A DNA stretch of 64,000 bases. Source: a virus. Positions within the stretch are counted from its first letter, which is position 1; the number at the start of each line of letters is the position of its first letter. This document shows, in pieces, positions 32,388-41,294 of the stretch. Under the pieces are notes generated by a model. That model was given only the letters and a program-made list of their open reading frames with translations, was not told the origin of the DNA and searched no databases. The position numbers and the translations under genes are program-made. Location of the stretch: IMG/VR virus record IMGVR_UViG_3300025030_000053, positions 1 through 64,000 of that record, one strand, 5' to 3'.

Positions 32388-34465
32388 TTAAGCACTCTGA
32401 ATTTAGATTTTAAAGAAATTTCTGCAAATTTTTGTTTTTTGGATGATTGTGAAAGATTTATGCTATTAAATCCCTGATTGATTGCCGGTCCTTCAGATTG
32501 GCTGTCAAAATATCCTTCATTCTCTAATTCCTCTATAGCTAATTTATGAAAATCTAATGGTTCGCCCGTCTCTAAATCTAAGAAGATGTATCCGGGAGGA
32601 AATGAAAAACTAGCCAGTTTGACTCGTCGAGAAGAAGATGAAGTAGTCTCTTGGTCTTCATCCTCCTCCAATGGTTCTTCTAGTAATCCTTCTGGCAAGG
32701 AACGACCTAATCTTCTTGCCTGTTCTCTCATCCAATCTTCACCTGTCTGTTTTTGCCTTGTTTGCCTTGGTGGAGTAGCTGAAACTATTTCGGACTTAAC
32801 CTCTGCGGTGTTGGATTGGACAGCATTATATCTATTAGATAAGTAAGTATCGATTTCATCTGGAGTGACCAATGAAATCCCATTGACTTCTTGTTCTTTA
32901 ACTAGTGCTAAGTAGCTTTTTTGAGTTGGCTCTAAGAATATACCTGGATAAACTTTATGTAAATCACCAGTAGGAATCCAAATATAATTATTTGATGACG
33001 GATCAAAATTATTAAGTACTTTTGGTTCCCCAGCATACCCAGCATAAGCGGTTTCAATCACCCAAGAATCACCATACCCAGCATGACCTTCTTGTAATTT
33101 TTCCAAATTTCCTAATAAGTAAGCATTTTCATCCCTTGATGTCATTTGCACAGATGCTAAACCATCTCTCATCTCCAAAGAATGTCTTGTTATATATCTT
33201 GACTCATTTAATTTTTTAACATTAACTAACCTTACAGAAGAACTATCCGTATTTGCACCTATTTTTTCTTTATATATAGATAAAGTTTTTTGTTGTATTT
33301 CATTAGCATATTCATCAGGATCTTTTCCTTCATTTTCGTATTGTTCTGCAACAATACTTTTATATATATTGTTAACAACATATAATTGTAGTATTTCTGA
33401 TATCTGAAAAGGAACAGCAGCACTATAAAAATTTTTTGACTTTGGATCAATATCTTTATTTTGATTCTCTAATTTTTCTACCACCAGATCTCTCAAAACT
33501 TGAGGATTGTAATTTCTGTTTTTTGTGGCTCTTCTTCCACGAGATTCATGTACTGGATTGATATCTTCTACCGATCCCCAAAAAAGCATCATAGCGTATT
33601 TTAATGTATATAAATATTGCGGCCTTCCACCTCTCGATATATCATCTGTATATTTCATATAGGCTTTGATATATATTGATTTAATATATTCTTGAGCATA
33701 ATTTGCCATATCTAAAGATTGTATTAAACTAATTAATTTTATTCTATTATCTTGAGATTCTTCCATATCTCTGACACCAATATCCATATATCCATCATTT
33801 TTAGATTCATATATTTTTTTTAGTTCATCAAATGGAAATTGATTATAATCTTCTTCATTTTTATATAAAGCTGACAACAGACTATAGTCATCTACCTCAC
33901 TGGGGTTGACCGCAGTGTCATCTCTGATCTGATCACCTATCGTGGCAGACCCTTCTTCTGTTCCTATTGGCTGATCAGCAGAAGTTTCATGCTTATGTCT
34001 GCTAGATAATTCGTTAATCATGTCTACAACATCAGTACTTACTACCTGATTGATAAATGATATTGGAGATGCTACTTCTTTTCCTGAAATCCTAGATTTA
34101 AATAATTTAGAAAATACAATTACTTTTTTTATTGATGTTTTGTTAAATGGATTATATTTAGATAATATGTCTTTTAATGTTTTATCTACTATAGTTCCTA
34201 TATCATCTTCATTTGCCACAGACCCTTTAGATTGCTTCCTTACTGATCTTTCTATTGAAGATCTTACTTCTCTGAATGATGAGTCACCAGCTAAATTAAT
34301 ATCCTCTGTAGTCAAAAATCCCTGCTGCATCGCATAAATACTAATGGACATCTTTGCTTCTTCTGAATTTTCTGAATTTTCCATATCAGACATAAAATCA
34401 CCAATGTCATATGGTCTTTCCTGTGCTATTTTTAAAAAATTATCTGATACTAAATTTAGTTTCAT
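32384..34465 (-). CDS. Large virion-operon protein with a possible sigma-70 region 2-like segment
   Basis: 693 aa from ATG 34465 (GGGAG in front); a longer frame from 34489 has no site. Residues about 60-180 resemble sigma-70 region 2 and the start of region 3. DDIGTIVDKTLKDILSKYNP looks like the 'DLxQETxLxxxxKYNP' helix, SPISFINQVVSTDVVDMINEL like the 'SWLYRIARNxxID' helix, and DQPIGTEEGSATIGDQI like the region 3 linker. No region 4 HTH is evident. The rest is mixed, with an acidic Ser-rich linker and a C-terminus containing RRVKLASFSFPPGYIF. It could be a virion protein with a borrowed fold or a divergent late sigma factor. Confidence 0.5.
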   Translation of the reverse strand: MKLNLVSDNFLKIAQERPYDIGDFMSDMENSENSEEAKMSISIYAMQQGFLTTEDINLAGDSSFREVRSSIERSVRKQSKGSVANEDDIGTIVDKTLKDILSKYNPFNKTSIKKVIVFSKLFKSRISGKEVASPISFINQVVSTDVVDMINELSSRHKHETSADQPIGTEEGSATIGDQIRDDTAVNPSEVDDYSLLSALYKNEEDYNQFPFDELKKIYESKNDGYMDIGVRDMEESQDNRIKLISLIQSLDMANYAQEYIKSIYIKAYMKYTDDISRGGRPQYLYTLKYAMMLFWGSVEDINPVHESRGRRATKNRNYNPQVLRDLVVEKLENQNKDIDPKSKNFYSAAVPFQISEILQLYVVNNIYKSIVAEQYENEGKDPDEYANEIQQKTLSIYKEKIGANTDSSSVRLVNVKKLNESRYITRHSLEMRDGLASVQMTSRDENAYLLGNLEKLQEGHAGYGDSWVIETAYAGYAGEPKVLNNFDPSSNNYIWIPTGDLHKVYPGIFLEPTQKSYLALVKEQEVNGISLVTPDEIDTYLSNRYNAVQSNTAEVKSEIVSATPPRQTRQKQTGEDWMREQARRLGRSLPEGLLEEPLEEDEDQETTSSSSRRVKLASFSFPPGYIFLDLETGEPLDFHKLAIEELENEGYFDSQSEGPAINQGFNSINLSQSSKKQKFAEISLKSKFRVLK

Positions 34466-34485
34466 TATATCTCTCCCAAGAATCA

Positions 34486-35163
34486 TCAAGAAATCATTTC
34501 TTCCAAGTCAAGATCTTCATCAGAATATTGAGGTTCTGCTGTTTCTAGTCCAAGTAGTTGAAGAATTTCAGGAGTCAATTCTTCAACTTGGTTGAAATCT
34601 TCCATATCTGCATCAATGGCTTCTTCTCTATCTTCAATTCCAGATTGCATTTCTTCTAATTGAGGAATTTTGTCCTGAAGATCATCCTGCGGAAGCCCGG
34701 TTCTTGGTCCTTTTCTGATCCCACCAACTGCTTGCGAAAAAACAAATTTTTGTTTTGTTTTGTTTTTTTCAAATTCAGATTGCTGCTCCATTATTTCTAT
34801 TCCCAAAGCCATTTTTCCCGAATTAGTAAAAGCAACATGGCGATTTCCCTTGTTTGTGATCAATCCATCTGTCACCAATTTCACAACATCATAATTTGAC
34901 ACATCTTCTGGCAAAGGATAAACTATATCAGAAACTTTCAAAACTTTTTGTGCTTCTATGTTTTTAGAATTTTTATTATTCCATATAGTCATCAGAATTT
35001 CTTTGCTTTTTTTATCGAAAACTTTTTTCTTTGCTTCCCTAACAATTCCCTCGTCGAATCTGTTCTGAATGACAGATTTTGGCAGCATCAATGAAAGCGG
35101 ATTTGAAAACAAAGCCGGAATATTATCAGATGTCTCGCGAACTGGTCTAATTTGGTATGGCAT
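34486..35163 (-). CDS. Hypothetical protein with a winged-helix-like segment, 225 aa
   Basis: Residues about 70-120 (VLKVSDIVYPLPEDVSNYDV then KLVTDGLITNKGNRHVAFT) look like a winged helix: helix, recognition helix, then a beta wing. The C-terminus is very acidic (SDEDLDLEEMIS). Possibly a transcriptional adaptor for the neighbouring sigma-like protein, but this is guesswork from adjacency. AGGAGAATTTTAA before the ATG; stop overlaps the start region of the next gene. Confidence 0.5.
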   Translation of the reverse strand: MPYQIRPVRETSDNIPALFSNPLSLMLPKSVIQNRFDEGIVREAKKKVFDKKSKEILMTIWNNKNSKNIEAQKVLKVSDIVYPLPEDVSNYDVVKLVTDGLITNKGNRHVAFTNSGKMALGIEIMEQQSEFEKNKTKQKFVFSQAVGGIRKGPRTGLPQDDLQDKIPQLEEMQSGIEDREEAIDADMEDFNQVEELTPEILQLLGLETAEPQYSDEDLDLEEMIS

Positions 35164-35201
35164 TTAAAATTCTCCTGAGTTATATTTTCAAAAATTATTC
35201 T

Positions 35202-35984
35202 CTATTCCTCTTTTGAGAATATAATTATTTCTTTAGATTTCTTTTCATAAGTGTGTTTCATAGAGTAATTTATATTAATTTCTATAATTTTATATTCTGA
35301 ATATAATTTTTTAATTTTTTCACTATTATTATATGACATCATCCAATTTGATTTATTTTTTAATATTTTATATAATTTATGATGATCAAAATATCTGTGA
35401 GCATGTCCTTTATTTCCATACAAATAATTACCTCCAGTATTACCATTTTCTAGCATATATGGAGGATCTAAATATATAAATTCATTTTTAATATTATACA
35501 AAGATTCCTCAAAATCACTAATATTAACTTTTAAGTTTGTACATTGAAATATTTTTACAAAATCTATAGAAGATTTGGTAAATGATGGATGATTTTTAAT
35601 CATTCCAGCAGCTAGTCCTCCACCACCAAAAGAACTACGATTCAAGGCAAAAAAATAAGCTGCATTTTCAAGAGTATTTGAATGATGATTTCTTAATATT
35701 TCTCTAATTTCATAATATTTTTCTTTAGATAGAGGAAAATATTTCATTATTTCATCATAGAGTCTGACTGAATCATTTAAGATATATTTCCAGAAATTTA
35801 TCAATGGCTCAATGATATCAAATGCTTGAACAGAATAACCTTTATTAGCAAGATAAATTTCAAATGACCCTCCACCTAAAAATGGAGAAATAATATTTCT
35901 AGTCCCATTTGGAATATATTTTTCTAATTCATTAATCAATTTCAATTTACTGCCTGGGTATTGTAGCGGAGAAATTCCTTGCAT
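35202..35984 (-). CDS. Dam-type DNA adenine methyltransferase
   Basis: 260 aa. Class alpha adenine methylase (D12 family). PLQYPGSKLKL is the N-terminal FxxPGxK motif. Motif I is SPFLGGGSFE (33-42) and motif IV DPPY (173-176), with SSFGGGG at 117-123 as the family's middle motif. The C-terminus (SMKHTYEKKSKEIIIFSKEE) is usual. It transfers methyl from S-adenosylmethionine to adenine N6, most likely in a short palindrome. More AT-rich than its neighbours, so it may be a recent arrival. AGGAG precedes the ATG. Confidence 0.9.
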   Translation of the reverse strand: MQGISPLQYPGSKLKLINELEKYIPNGTRNIISPFLGGGSFEIYLANKGYSVQAFDIIEPLINFWKYILNDSVRLYDEIMKYFPLSKEKYYEIREILRNHHSNTLENAAYFFALNRSSFGGGGLAAGMIKNHPSFTKSSIDFVKIFQCTNLKVNISDFEESLYNIKNEFIYLDPPYMLENGNTGGNYLYGNKGHAHRYFDHHKLYKILKNKSNWMMSYNNSEKIKKLYSEYKIIEININYSMKHTYEKKSKEIIIFSKEE

Positions 35985-35985
35985 T

Positions 35986-36708
35986 TCATCTCCTATCTTG
36001 AAATTTTTTTGCTCGATTCATCCACGAAAAAGACATCACATTTTTTTGTCTTTTCTTGATTGGAACCTTGATCACTTCGTCAAAGGAAGAATCGTCTCCT
36101 CCCGCAACCGGAGGGTTCTCTCTCAATCTCAATGATGCCTCATTCATTTGTTGCAAAACCGGGACGGGTGTGAATCTACCTCTGGGTTTTCCAGTCAAAG
36201 AATCAATTGAGTGTCGTTCTTCATTGTTCCGAATCAATTGTTGCATCAATTCGTCATCATTCTCAAACTCATCTGGTGTCATCCAGAGTGCTTTCACCGA
36301 CGCACCAGCTTTGCGTCCAATCTCAACCAATGGACGCCATCGTTTAGCAGAAAGAGTAGTTGCATCAAAAATAACATCTTTTCCAGATTTCAACAATTCA
36401 TTCAATCTTTGAAAGGCAAATTTGAAAATTGCTGAATCCAAATTTGAACTATTCCTCAAAATATCTTCTGGCACTATTTGCTTTGCTAATTCAAAGATCT
36501 CTGGATCGTTTTGCTCTAATTCTGATGGTTTTGAGCCAAATATCCTAGCATAATCAAATATGTGATTCGGTCCTGATATAGAATAATCCTGTGAAATTGC
36601 CTCACGATAATTATCAGGACTGACAACTATGTGATCTGGAAACATTTTCTTGATTGCCGTTGATTTTCCTGAGCCTGAAGACCCTATGGTAATGATTATT
36701 TCTGACAT
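35986..36708 (-). CDS. P-loop kinase (polynucleotide kinase/zeta-toxin-like)
   Basis: 240 aa from ATG 36708, chosen because GAAGGAAG lies 6 nt upstream and the P-loop is then near the N-terminus. Walker A is GSSGSGKST. The middle has DVIFDATTLSAKRW, the strand-turn of the AAA_33/PNK kinase fold, and RNNEERHSIDSLTGKPRG provides the Arg-rich lid. In phages such enzymes phosphorylate 5'-OH ends, nucleosides or sugars; the substrate here is not clear. The C-terminus is basic (PIKKRQKNVMSFSW). Confidence 0.7.
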   Translation of the reverse strand: MSEIIITIGSSGSGKSTAIKKMFPDHIVVSPDNYREAISQDYSISGPNHIFDYARIFGSKPSELEQNDPEIFELAKQIVPEDILRNSSNLDSAIFKFAFQRLNELLKSGKDVIFDATTLSAKRWRPLVEIGRKAGASVKALWMTPDEFENDDELMQQLIRNNEERHSIDSLTGKPRGRFTPVPVLQQMNEASLRLRENPPVAGGDDSSFDEVIKVPIKKRQKNVMSFSWMNRAKKFQDRR

Positions 36709-37328
36709 AATTCTTCCTTCAACAATATTCCTCCCCATTGGATCGCCATAGCCTTTGCAATGCCAGGAAATGTTTTTGATCTTGCTCTAGATCTTTCTTT
36801 TGGAGGCAGCCCAGCAGTATCATATGTCCATTTTGGCATTGGAAATTTATTGCCGCCCTTGATCACTTCTCCTTGATCAACTATGTTGGTTGGAATCAAC
36901 GCCGGAAGCCCTTTCAACCATATACATGTTGTCTTCCTTGCTGAATCTCCAAACTGATATGGTTGAATGATCTGGTCTGGTTTTCTCCAAATTGTGCTCA
37001 TGATGCCGACTGGATTCTCAATAGCAACTTTTGGACACCTCAAATTAGTAAATTCCATAAAAAAATCAATACCTTGTTGTTGTCTTCCATCGGCACACTT
37101 CTTGGCAAAATGCCTAGCCCCACTCGTGGCAATGTGCGTGCAGGGTGGGAAAGCAAGAATCATGTCCCAGTCGTCATTTAGTAATGGCAATACATCTGTC
37201 TGCAAATGCCATTCTGGGTGCCCGCCTGAACAAGGTTCAATATCACAAGAAAATGATTCAATGCCGATGTGGCGCAATTCTTTGACAACTGCTTGACTTT
37301 CTTCGCAAGCAACTAATACTTTTTTCAT
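36696..37328 (-). CDS. DNA C5-cytosine methyltransferase-like protein
   Basis: 210 aa from ATG 37328 (GAGGTGA upstream). KVLVACEESQAVVKEL corresponds to motif I, FPPCTHIATSGARHF to the PC-containing motif IV with the catalytic Cys, and AIENPVGIMST to the ENPxG motif VI. The later GDSARKTTCIWLKGLP is typical of short phage C5 methylase-like proteins, which lack a full target-recognition domain. Likely methylates cytosine in phage DNA. Overlaps the kinase gene by 13 bases. Confidence 0.75.
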   Translation of the reverse strand: MKKVLVACEESQAVVKELRHIGIESFSCDIEPCSGGHPEWHLQTDVLPLLNDDWDMILAFPPCTHIATSGARHFAKKCADGRQQQGIDFFMEFTNLRCPKVAIENPVGIMSTIWRKPDQIIQPYQFGDSARKTTCIWLKGLPALIPTNIVDQGEVIKGGNKFPMPKWTYDTAGLPPKERSRARSKTFPGIAKAMAIQWGGILLKEELCQK

Positions 37329-37335
37329 TTTCACC

Positions 37336-37983
37336 TCACATTCCAGGTTGTCCACCTTCATTCCTCCATCTGTTCCACTCGAAAGATGATAGATCTCCGT
37401 GCAATTGATCGCTCGGGTTTGGCACTCGTTCTGATTGGAAGATATAATAAAACCCAGGAACTGAGTGTCCGCGATTCACCTCAAAAATTCCTTTTTTGTT
37501 TCCTCCTGAATTTATTTCTTTACCAACTATTCTTGATTTTCCTTCTTGATCTACAAGAATCTTGAATTCCCAATTTTTCAATTGTTTGACTATGTCTTCT
37601 GCTTCAAATGGCAGATCTTCAACTCTGAATTCGCCATTTTGCTCATCAATCAACAGAAGAACTGCTTTTTCTTTGCTGTCTCCATCTTGGACAGCCATCA
37701 CGTTGATGTTATATGGATCTTTGTCGATAAAGAAATTACCTTGTTTTATTGTTTCCCATCCTTCGTCTGGAATTTCTGCCGCTTCTCCGATGATATGAAT
37801 AAATTCTGGGTGATATCGGACTTGTGATCGGATAAAGTCATCCATTCCGTTATCTCCAGAAAACGGCCACCATCTAGGGCCTCCGTATCTCGTAGACAAA
37901 GAAAAACCCTGAGTGGCAGGTCCACCGGGTGGACCCAAGCCTGCTGCCAAAACTATTTTTTTGCTCGCAAATTCCATCCACAT
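37336..37983 (-). CDS. Hypothetical protein, 215 aa
   Basis: Not recognised. N-terminus MWMEFASKKIVLAAG resembles that of the genes at 39724 (MWMKLAKN) and 9115 (MWLKFALG). A Gly/Pro-rich start (AAGLGPPGGPATQGFSLSTR) leads to a soluble alpha-beta body. It is the first minus-strand gene before the plus-strand HNH gene, so its promoter should lie in 37984-38060. Confidence 0.5.
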   Translation of the reverse strand: MWMEFASKKIVLAAGLGPPGGPATQGFSLSTRYGGPRWWPFSGDNGMDDFIRSQVRYHPEFIHIIGEAAEIPDEGWETIKQGNFFIDKDPYNINVMAVQDGDSKEKAVLLLIDEQNGEFRVEDLPFEAEDIVKQLKNWEFKILVDQEGKSRIVGKEINSGGNKKGIFEVNRGHSVPGFYYIFQSERVPNPSDQLHGDLSSFEWNRWRNEGGQPGM

Positions 37984-38003
37984 ATATGTATATTCTCTAA
38001 AAT

Positions 38004-38027
38004 AAATCTATTTCCTGCAATAGATTT
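38004..38027 (+). other. AT-rich hairpin between divergent genes
   Basis: AAATCTATT / AATAGATTT, 9-bp stem with a 6-base loop, in the gap between the minus-strand gene starting at 37983 and the plus-strand HNH gene. It could insulate the HNH gene or be a regulatory site. Nothing else is clear in the gap. Confidence 0.3.
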
Positions 38028-38067
38028 TGGTTTATGATTTGAGTAATATCTTATGAAGGAGTTTGTA

Positions 38068-39084
38068 ATGGAAGAATGGCTAAAAATTGATCCACCCTTT
38101 TCAAGATATTCTGTATCTTCTGGAGGAATGGTCAGGAACGATGAAACTGACTATATATTTTCGAAACAAAAAAATATTATTGATTATCCACAAATAAATA
38201 TAATACAAGATAATGGAAAAGGAAAACAAAAATTTGTTCATGTTCTTGTGGCACAACAATTTCTTGGATACACTCCTGAAATGCAAAAAAATAGACAAAT
38301 AGTCTGTCATCATAAAGATAATGATAAACAAAATTCAAGATTATCAAATCTTGAAATAATATCTGTAAGTGAAAATAATAAATATTGTAATAATCTTAGA
38401 AAAAATTCTAAAACTATACAACAATTTAATTTAAATGGAGATTTTATAAAAGAATACAAACCTAATGATAAAATCAATAATGAATGGAAAAGAATAAATA
38501 TTAATAATTGTTGTAATAATCAACAAAAAACTGCATATGGATTTATTTGGAAATACATATCAGAAGAAAATTTAGATGGTGAAATTTGGAAAGAAATAGA
38601 ATTTAATAATAAAATAATAAAAGTTTCCAATCTTGGAAGAATAAAAATTTCTTATGATGTAATTACATCAGGATATAAAAAACAAAGTGGATATAGATCC
38701 ATAGGGATCAATGGAAAAAGAATGCAAGTCCATCGACTTGTTTGTCAGACATTCCACCCGATTGACAATCCAGAAGATTTTGTTGTGAATCACATCAACC
38801 ACGTCAAAGATGACAATCGGGCAGAAAACTTGGAATGGACTACTCAAAGGGAAAATTGCAAAAAATATTTGGAAAAGAATCCGAATCAAACATATAGAAA
38901 TGTTAGGAAATGCCCTGTTGTTGGAATTAAAAATAATGAAATTATATATTTTAAAACATCTGAGGATGCTTGCATATGGAGCAGATCAAAACACATCTCA
39001 GATGTTTGCAAGGGAAAAAGAAAATCTGCCGGTGGCTTCAAATGGATGTATCTTGAAGATTATGAAAAACTCAAATCATCTTGA
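38068..39084 (+). CDS. NUMOD4/HNH homing endonuclease
   Basis: 338 aa from ATG 38068, with AAGGAG 6 nt upstream; an earlier ATG at 38053 has no site. Two NUMOD4-like units (EEWLKIDPPFSRYSVSSGG and IWKEIEFNNKIIKVSNLG), each followed by an HNH-type core: HVLVAQQFLGY...VCHHKDNDKQN and VHRLVCQTFHPID...[24 protein letters not shown]1-like DNA-contact segments end the protein. Freestanding mobile endonuclease, opposite in strand to its neighbours. Codon composition changes sharply inside it: 38731-38838 is GC-richer than the flanks and about 87% identical to a block in the HNH gene at 55438. Confidence 0.85.
   Translation: MEEWLKIDPPFSRYSVSSGGMVRNDETDYIFSKQKNIIDYPQINIIQDNGKGKQKFVHVLVAQQFLGYTPEMQKNRQIVCHHKDNDKQNSRLSNLEIISVSENNKYCNNLRKNSKTIQQFNLNGDFIKEYKPNDKINNEWKRININNCCNNQQKTAYGFIWKYISEENLDGEIWKEIEFNNKIIKVSNLGRIKISYDVITSGYKKQSGYRSIGINGKRMQVHRLVCQTFHPIDNPEDFVVNHINHVKDDNRAENLEWTTQRENCKKYLEKNPNQTYRNVRKCPVVGIKNNEIIYFKTSEDACIWSRSKHISDVCKGKRKSAGGFKWMYLEDYEKLKSS
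38731..38838. repeat. HNH-core block shared with 55759-55866 (inverted)
   Basis: 108 bp, about 87% identical to the reverse complement of 55759-55866, encoding the HNH core from HRLVCQ to NLEW. Flanking sequences differ and are more AT-rich. Confidence 0.75.
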
Positions 39085-39231
39085 ATTCAAAAGTTTTTGA
39101 ATTTCCTCATAATAATAACTTTCAGCAGAATTAGGGATGCCAAAAGGAATTCTTTTGAGCCTGATGGCATTCAAAAATGATTGATGAACCCCTGGAAGAA
39201 TAATTCCATCTTTATAGATGAGTCTCTCATT
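39076..39231 (-). pseudogene. Small gene remnant, minus strand
   Basis: A minus-strand frame ending at TGA 39076-39078 reads RLIYKDGIILPGVHQSFLNA and continues to YYYEEIQKLLNSR, about 50 residues with normal amino acid use. It has no in-frame start: an ATG at about 39221 is one frame off, so a single-base shift would restore it. Its 3' end overlaps the end of the HNH gene by 9 bases. Probably a remnant left where the HNH gene was inserted. Function unknown. Confidence 0.4.
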
Positions 39232-39241
39232 ATATAATTAT

Positions 39242-39724
39242 CTATTCCGGAATTTCAGATATATCTAATTTTCTGAACAACGATCCAGGAATATTTCCAG
39301 GTTCTTTTTCATATATCCATCCCGAACCATAACTATCAGACAAGAGATCTCTAAAATCAGGAGATTCCTGGAATTCGACTATTCCAGGATCCATATCTAA
39401 AAATTCTGTATTAGGATAATCTGTTGCCCACAGCAAGTTAGCGTTTGGATGCTCCTCAAACCATAACTCTGCTAATCTCTCAGTGGCAGCTTCAAATTCT
39501 TTCCCCTCAAAATCAGTTGAGCTATACAAAAATTTTTCATAGTTTTCTTCAAATTTTCTTTTTGACTCATCAGAAAGATCCTCATAAAATTCATAAAAAT
39601 GTTCTTGAAAATGGTCACCAAACCAACTTCCGTCAAATCCCTCTTGTATAATTTTGTATGCCCTATCCCTAGAAGTAGAATGATATGGGAAAGAGATGAC
39701 ATTTTTTGCCAATTTCATCCACAT
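39242..39724 (-). CDS. Hypothetical protein, possible ADP-ribosyltransferase-like N-terminus
   Basis: 160 aa from ATG 39724 (TGATG overlap with the upstream stop). After MWMKLAKNVISF comes PYHSTSRDRAYKIIQEGF, which resembles the H-x-T/S...Il..Gf start of ART-fold enzymes. The C-terminal half is acidic. The other ART signature residues (Tyr, Glu) cannot be placed with certainty, so the fold is only a possibility. Confidence 0.5.
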   Translation of the reverse strand: MWMKLAKNVISFPYHSTSRDRAYKIIQEGFDGSWFGDHFQEHFYEFYEDLSDESKRKFEENYEKFLYSSTDFEGKEFEAATERLAELWFEEHPNANLLWATDYPNTEFLDMDPGIVEFQESPDFRDLLSDSYGSGWIYEKEPGNIPGSLFRKLDISEIPE

Positions 39725-41181
39725 CACATCCCGCCCTTTGATGGTCCAACTCTCAATTGATCTGGGTTTTCGGTCATGTGCCAATTTTCTGTTGTGTTTT
39801 CCGCACCTTCGTGCATATCAGTTGGATCTAATCCTCGCTCTTGTTCTCTGACTCTTCTCAAAGCCTCTTCAATGGTCATTGTTTGGAAATCAAACATTGG
39901 CAGCTTGTCTGTTGGAGACATTCCCTGAGAATTGTTTTCTTCGTTTGGCGTCTCCTTCCAGTTGAACAACCCAAGATGTTCTTTGTTGATAGGATATTGT
40001 TCCAGATAATCTTTGTTGCCACCAAATGGCTCATTTTCTGTGGTCTCTCTTCGGTCAACAATCTGATCCATATATCTGCTCTCTGCACCGAAAGCCCCCG
40101 TTCCGCCGCCGTGATAGTTAGGATCTAAATTGTTTGGATCATTCGGATCACCACGTCGAGAAGGGGCAGATCCAGATTCAAAATTATACACCGCTTGTTT
40201 GTCTAGGCTCGAATATCTCCTCAATGTGTCCCATCTGACTTTATTGGGACGTTTAGTCAACAAGTTTGGACCAACAGGAGGTAGTTTCCCGTGCCATTGC
40301 GGAGTATTTTCTAGAATAGCCTGGAAACGATAATCTCTTCCTTTATCTTCTCCTTCTCTTCTGGCATTCAAAGCAGTTTCTGGTGAAGTATAATGTGATG
40401 GGTCTATGACTGCTTGTGTTCTGAGCCATTCTGGTGATCTTTGCCGATCTCTTTCCTTTTCTTCTGCTCGTTGTTGAAACATCCTTCTCAGTCTTTGAAG
40501 ATTTTTTTGTTTGATTCTTTCTCCCCAGGCAAGATTGTATTTCATTGCATTTTCATCAGCATATTTATGATTATAAAAGCCAACATTTTCCAATTTCTTT
40601 TCTGTTGATGTTCCGCCAGCAACCTTGTCATTTTTCCTGGCCATATCCAACACAGAATCAAACATTGTTTGGGATTTCCAGCCATTTCCATAGAATTGAT
40701 CTATGTCTCCGCCTTTCTGGAATGAGAAGTTTGAAAAAGATCCACCTTCACTTCCAGACATCCCACCTTGTCCACCCCATTGAGCGAATTTCAAAGTCAA
40801 AATTCCAGGATGATTCCCGTTCAACATTGACGCAAGGCTGAACATAGAATTTACATCTGGCAATGGTTCTTTTTTAGAGGCGAGATATACCAACGCTTTT
40901 TGAACATTTTCTTCAACAGACTTTCCATTTTTAAATTTCAAAGAAAGTTTTTCTAATTCATTTTTAGAATATTTTTTAGAAATAGCAGATGGAATCACTA
41001 AATTCAATTTTTCTGATTTACTTGCTATTTTTATTTCTGGCTTCAAAATGTTGATCAAAGATGAGTTATCATCAGCAGAAATTATTGACACAGACGAAGA
41101 TATTTTGATCATAATCTTGTCATCATAATGATATATACCATCTTCTGCATTCAGCAATGTCAAAATTTGCTCTATTCTCAT
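39724..41181 (-). CDS. Virion-type hypothetical protein, 485 aa
   Basis: N-terminal 130 residues form an alpha-beta domain (DDKIMIKISSSVSIISADD). A Gly/Ser/Phe-rich middle follows (GGQGGMSGSEGGSFSNF), then a basic helical stretch (QRLRRMFQQRAEEKERDRQR) and a Pro/Asn-rich C-terminus. No family recognised. The mosaic composition and position between virion genes suggest a structural or assembly role. Follows a strong terminator (41233-41278), so it may start a new transcript. Confidence 0.55.
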   Translation of the reverse strand: MRIEQILTLLNAEDGIYHYDDKIMIKISSSVSIISADDNSSLINILKPEIKIASKSEKLNLVIPSAISKKYSKNELEKLSLKFKNGKSVEENVQKALVYLASKKEPLPDVNSMFSLASMLNGNHPGILTLKFAQWGGQGGMSGSEGGSFSNFSFQKGGDIDQFYGNGWKSQTMFDSVLDMARKNDKVAGGTSTEKKLENVGFYNHKYADENAMKYNLAWGERIKQKNLQRLRRMFQQRAEEKERDRQRSPEWLRTQAVIDPSHYTSPETALNARREGEDKGRDYRFQAILENTPQWHGKLPPVGPNLLTKRPNKVRWDTLRRYSSLDKQAVYNFESGSAPSRRGDPNDPNNLDPNYHGGGTGAFGAESRYMDQIVDRRETTENEPFGGNKDYLEQYPINKEHLGLFNWKETPNEENNSQGMSPTDKLPMFDFQTMTIEEALRRVREQERGLDPTDMHEGAENTTENWHMTENPDQLRVGPSKGGM

Positions 41182-41232
41182 TTTATATTAGCCTCTTGGT
41201 TGATATTTATAATATTTATGATCAAAACCTTC

Positions 41233-41278
41233 ATTCAAACAAAAAAGGATGGGATATCCCATCCTTTTTTGTTTGAAT
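41233..41278. terminator. Perfect 46-bp palindromic terminator
   Basis: A perfect inverted repeat of 23 bp per arm with no loop, centred on GGGATATCCC, with A6/T6 runs on each arm. It lies 17 bases past the stop at 41295. It can terminate in both directions; the length and perfection are unusual. Confidence 0.85.
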
Positions 41279-41294
41279 TTGAATCAAGACTATT

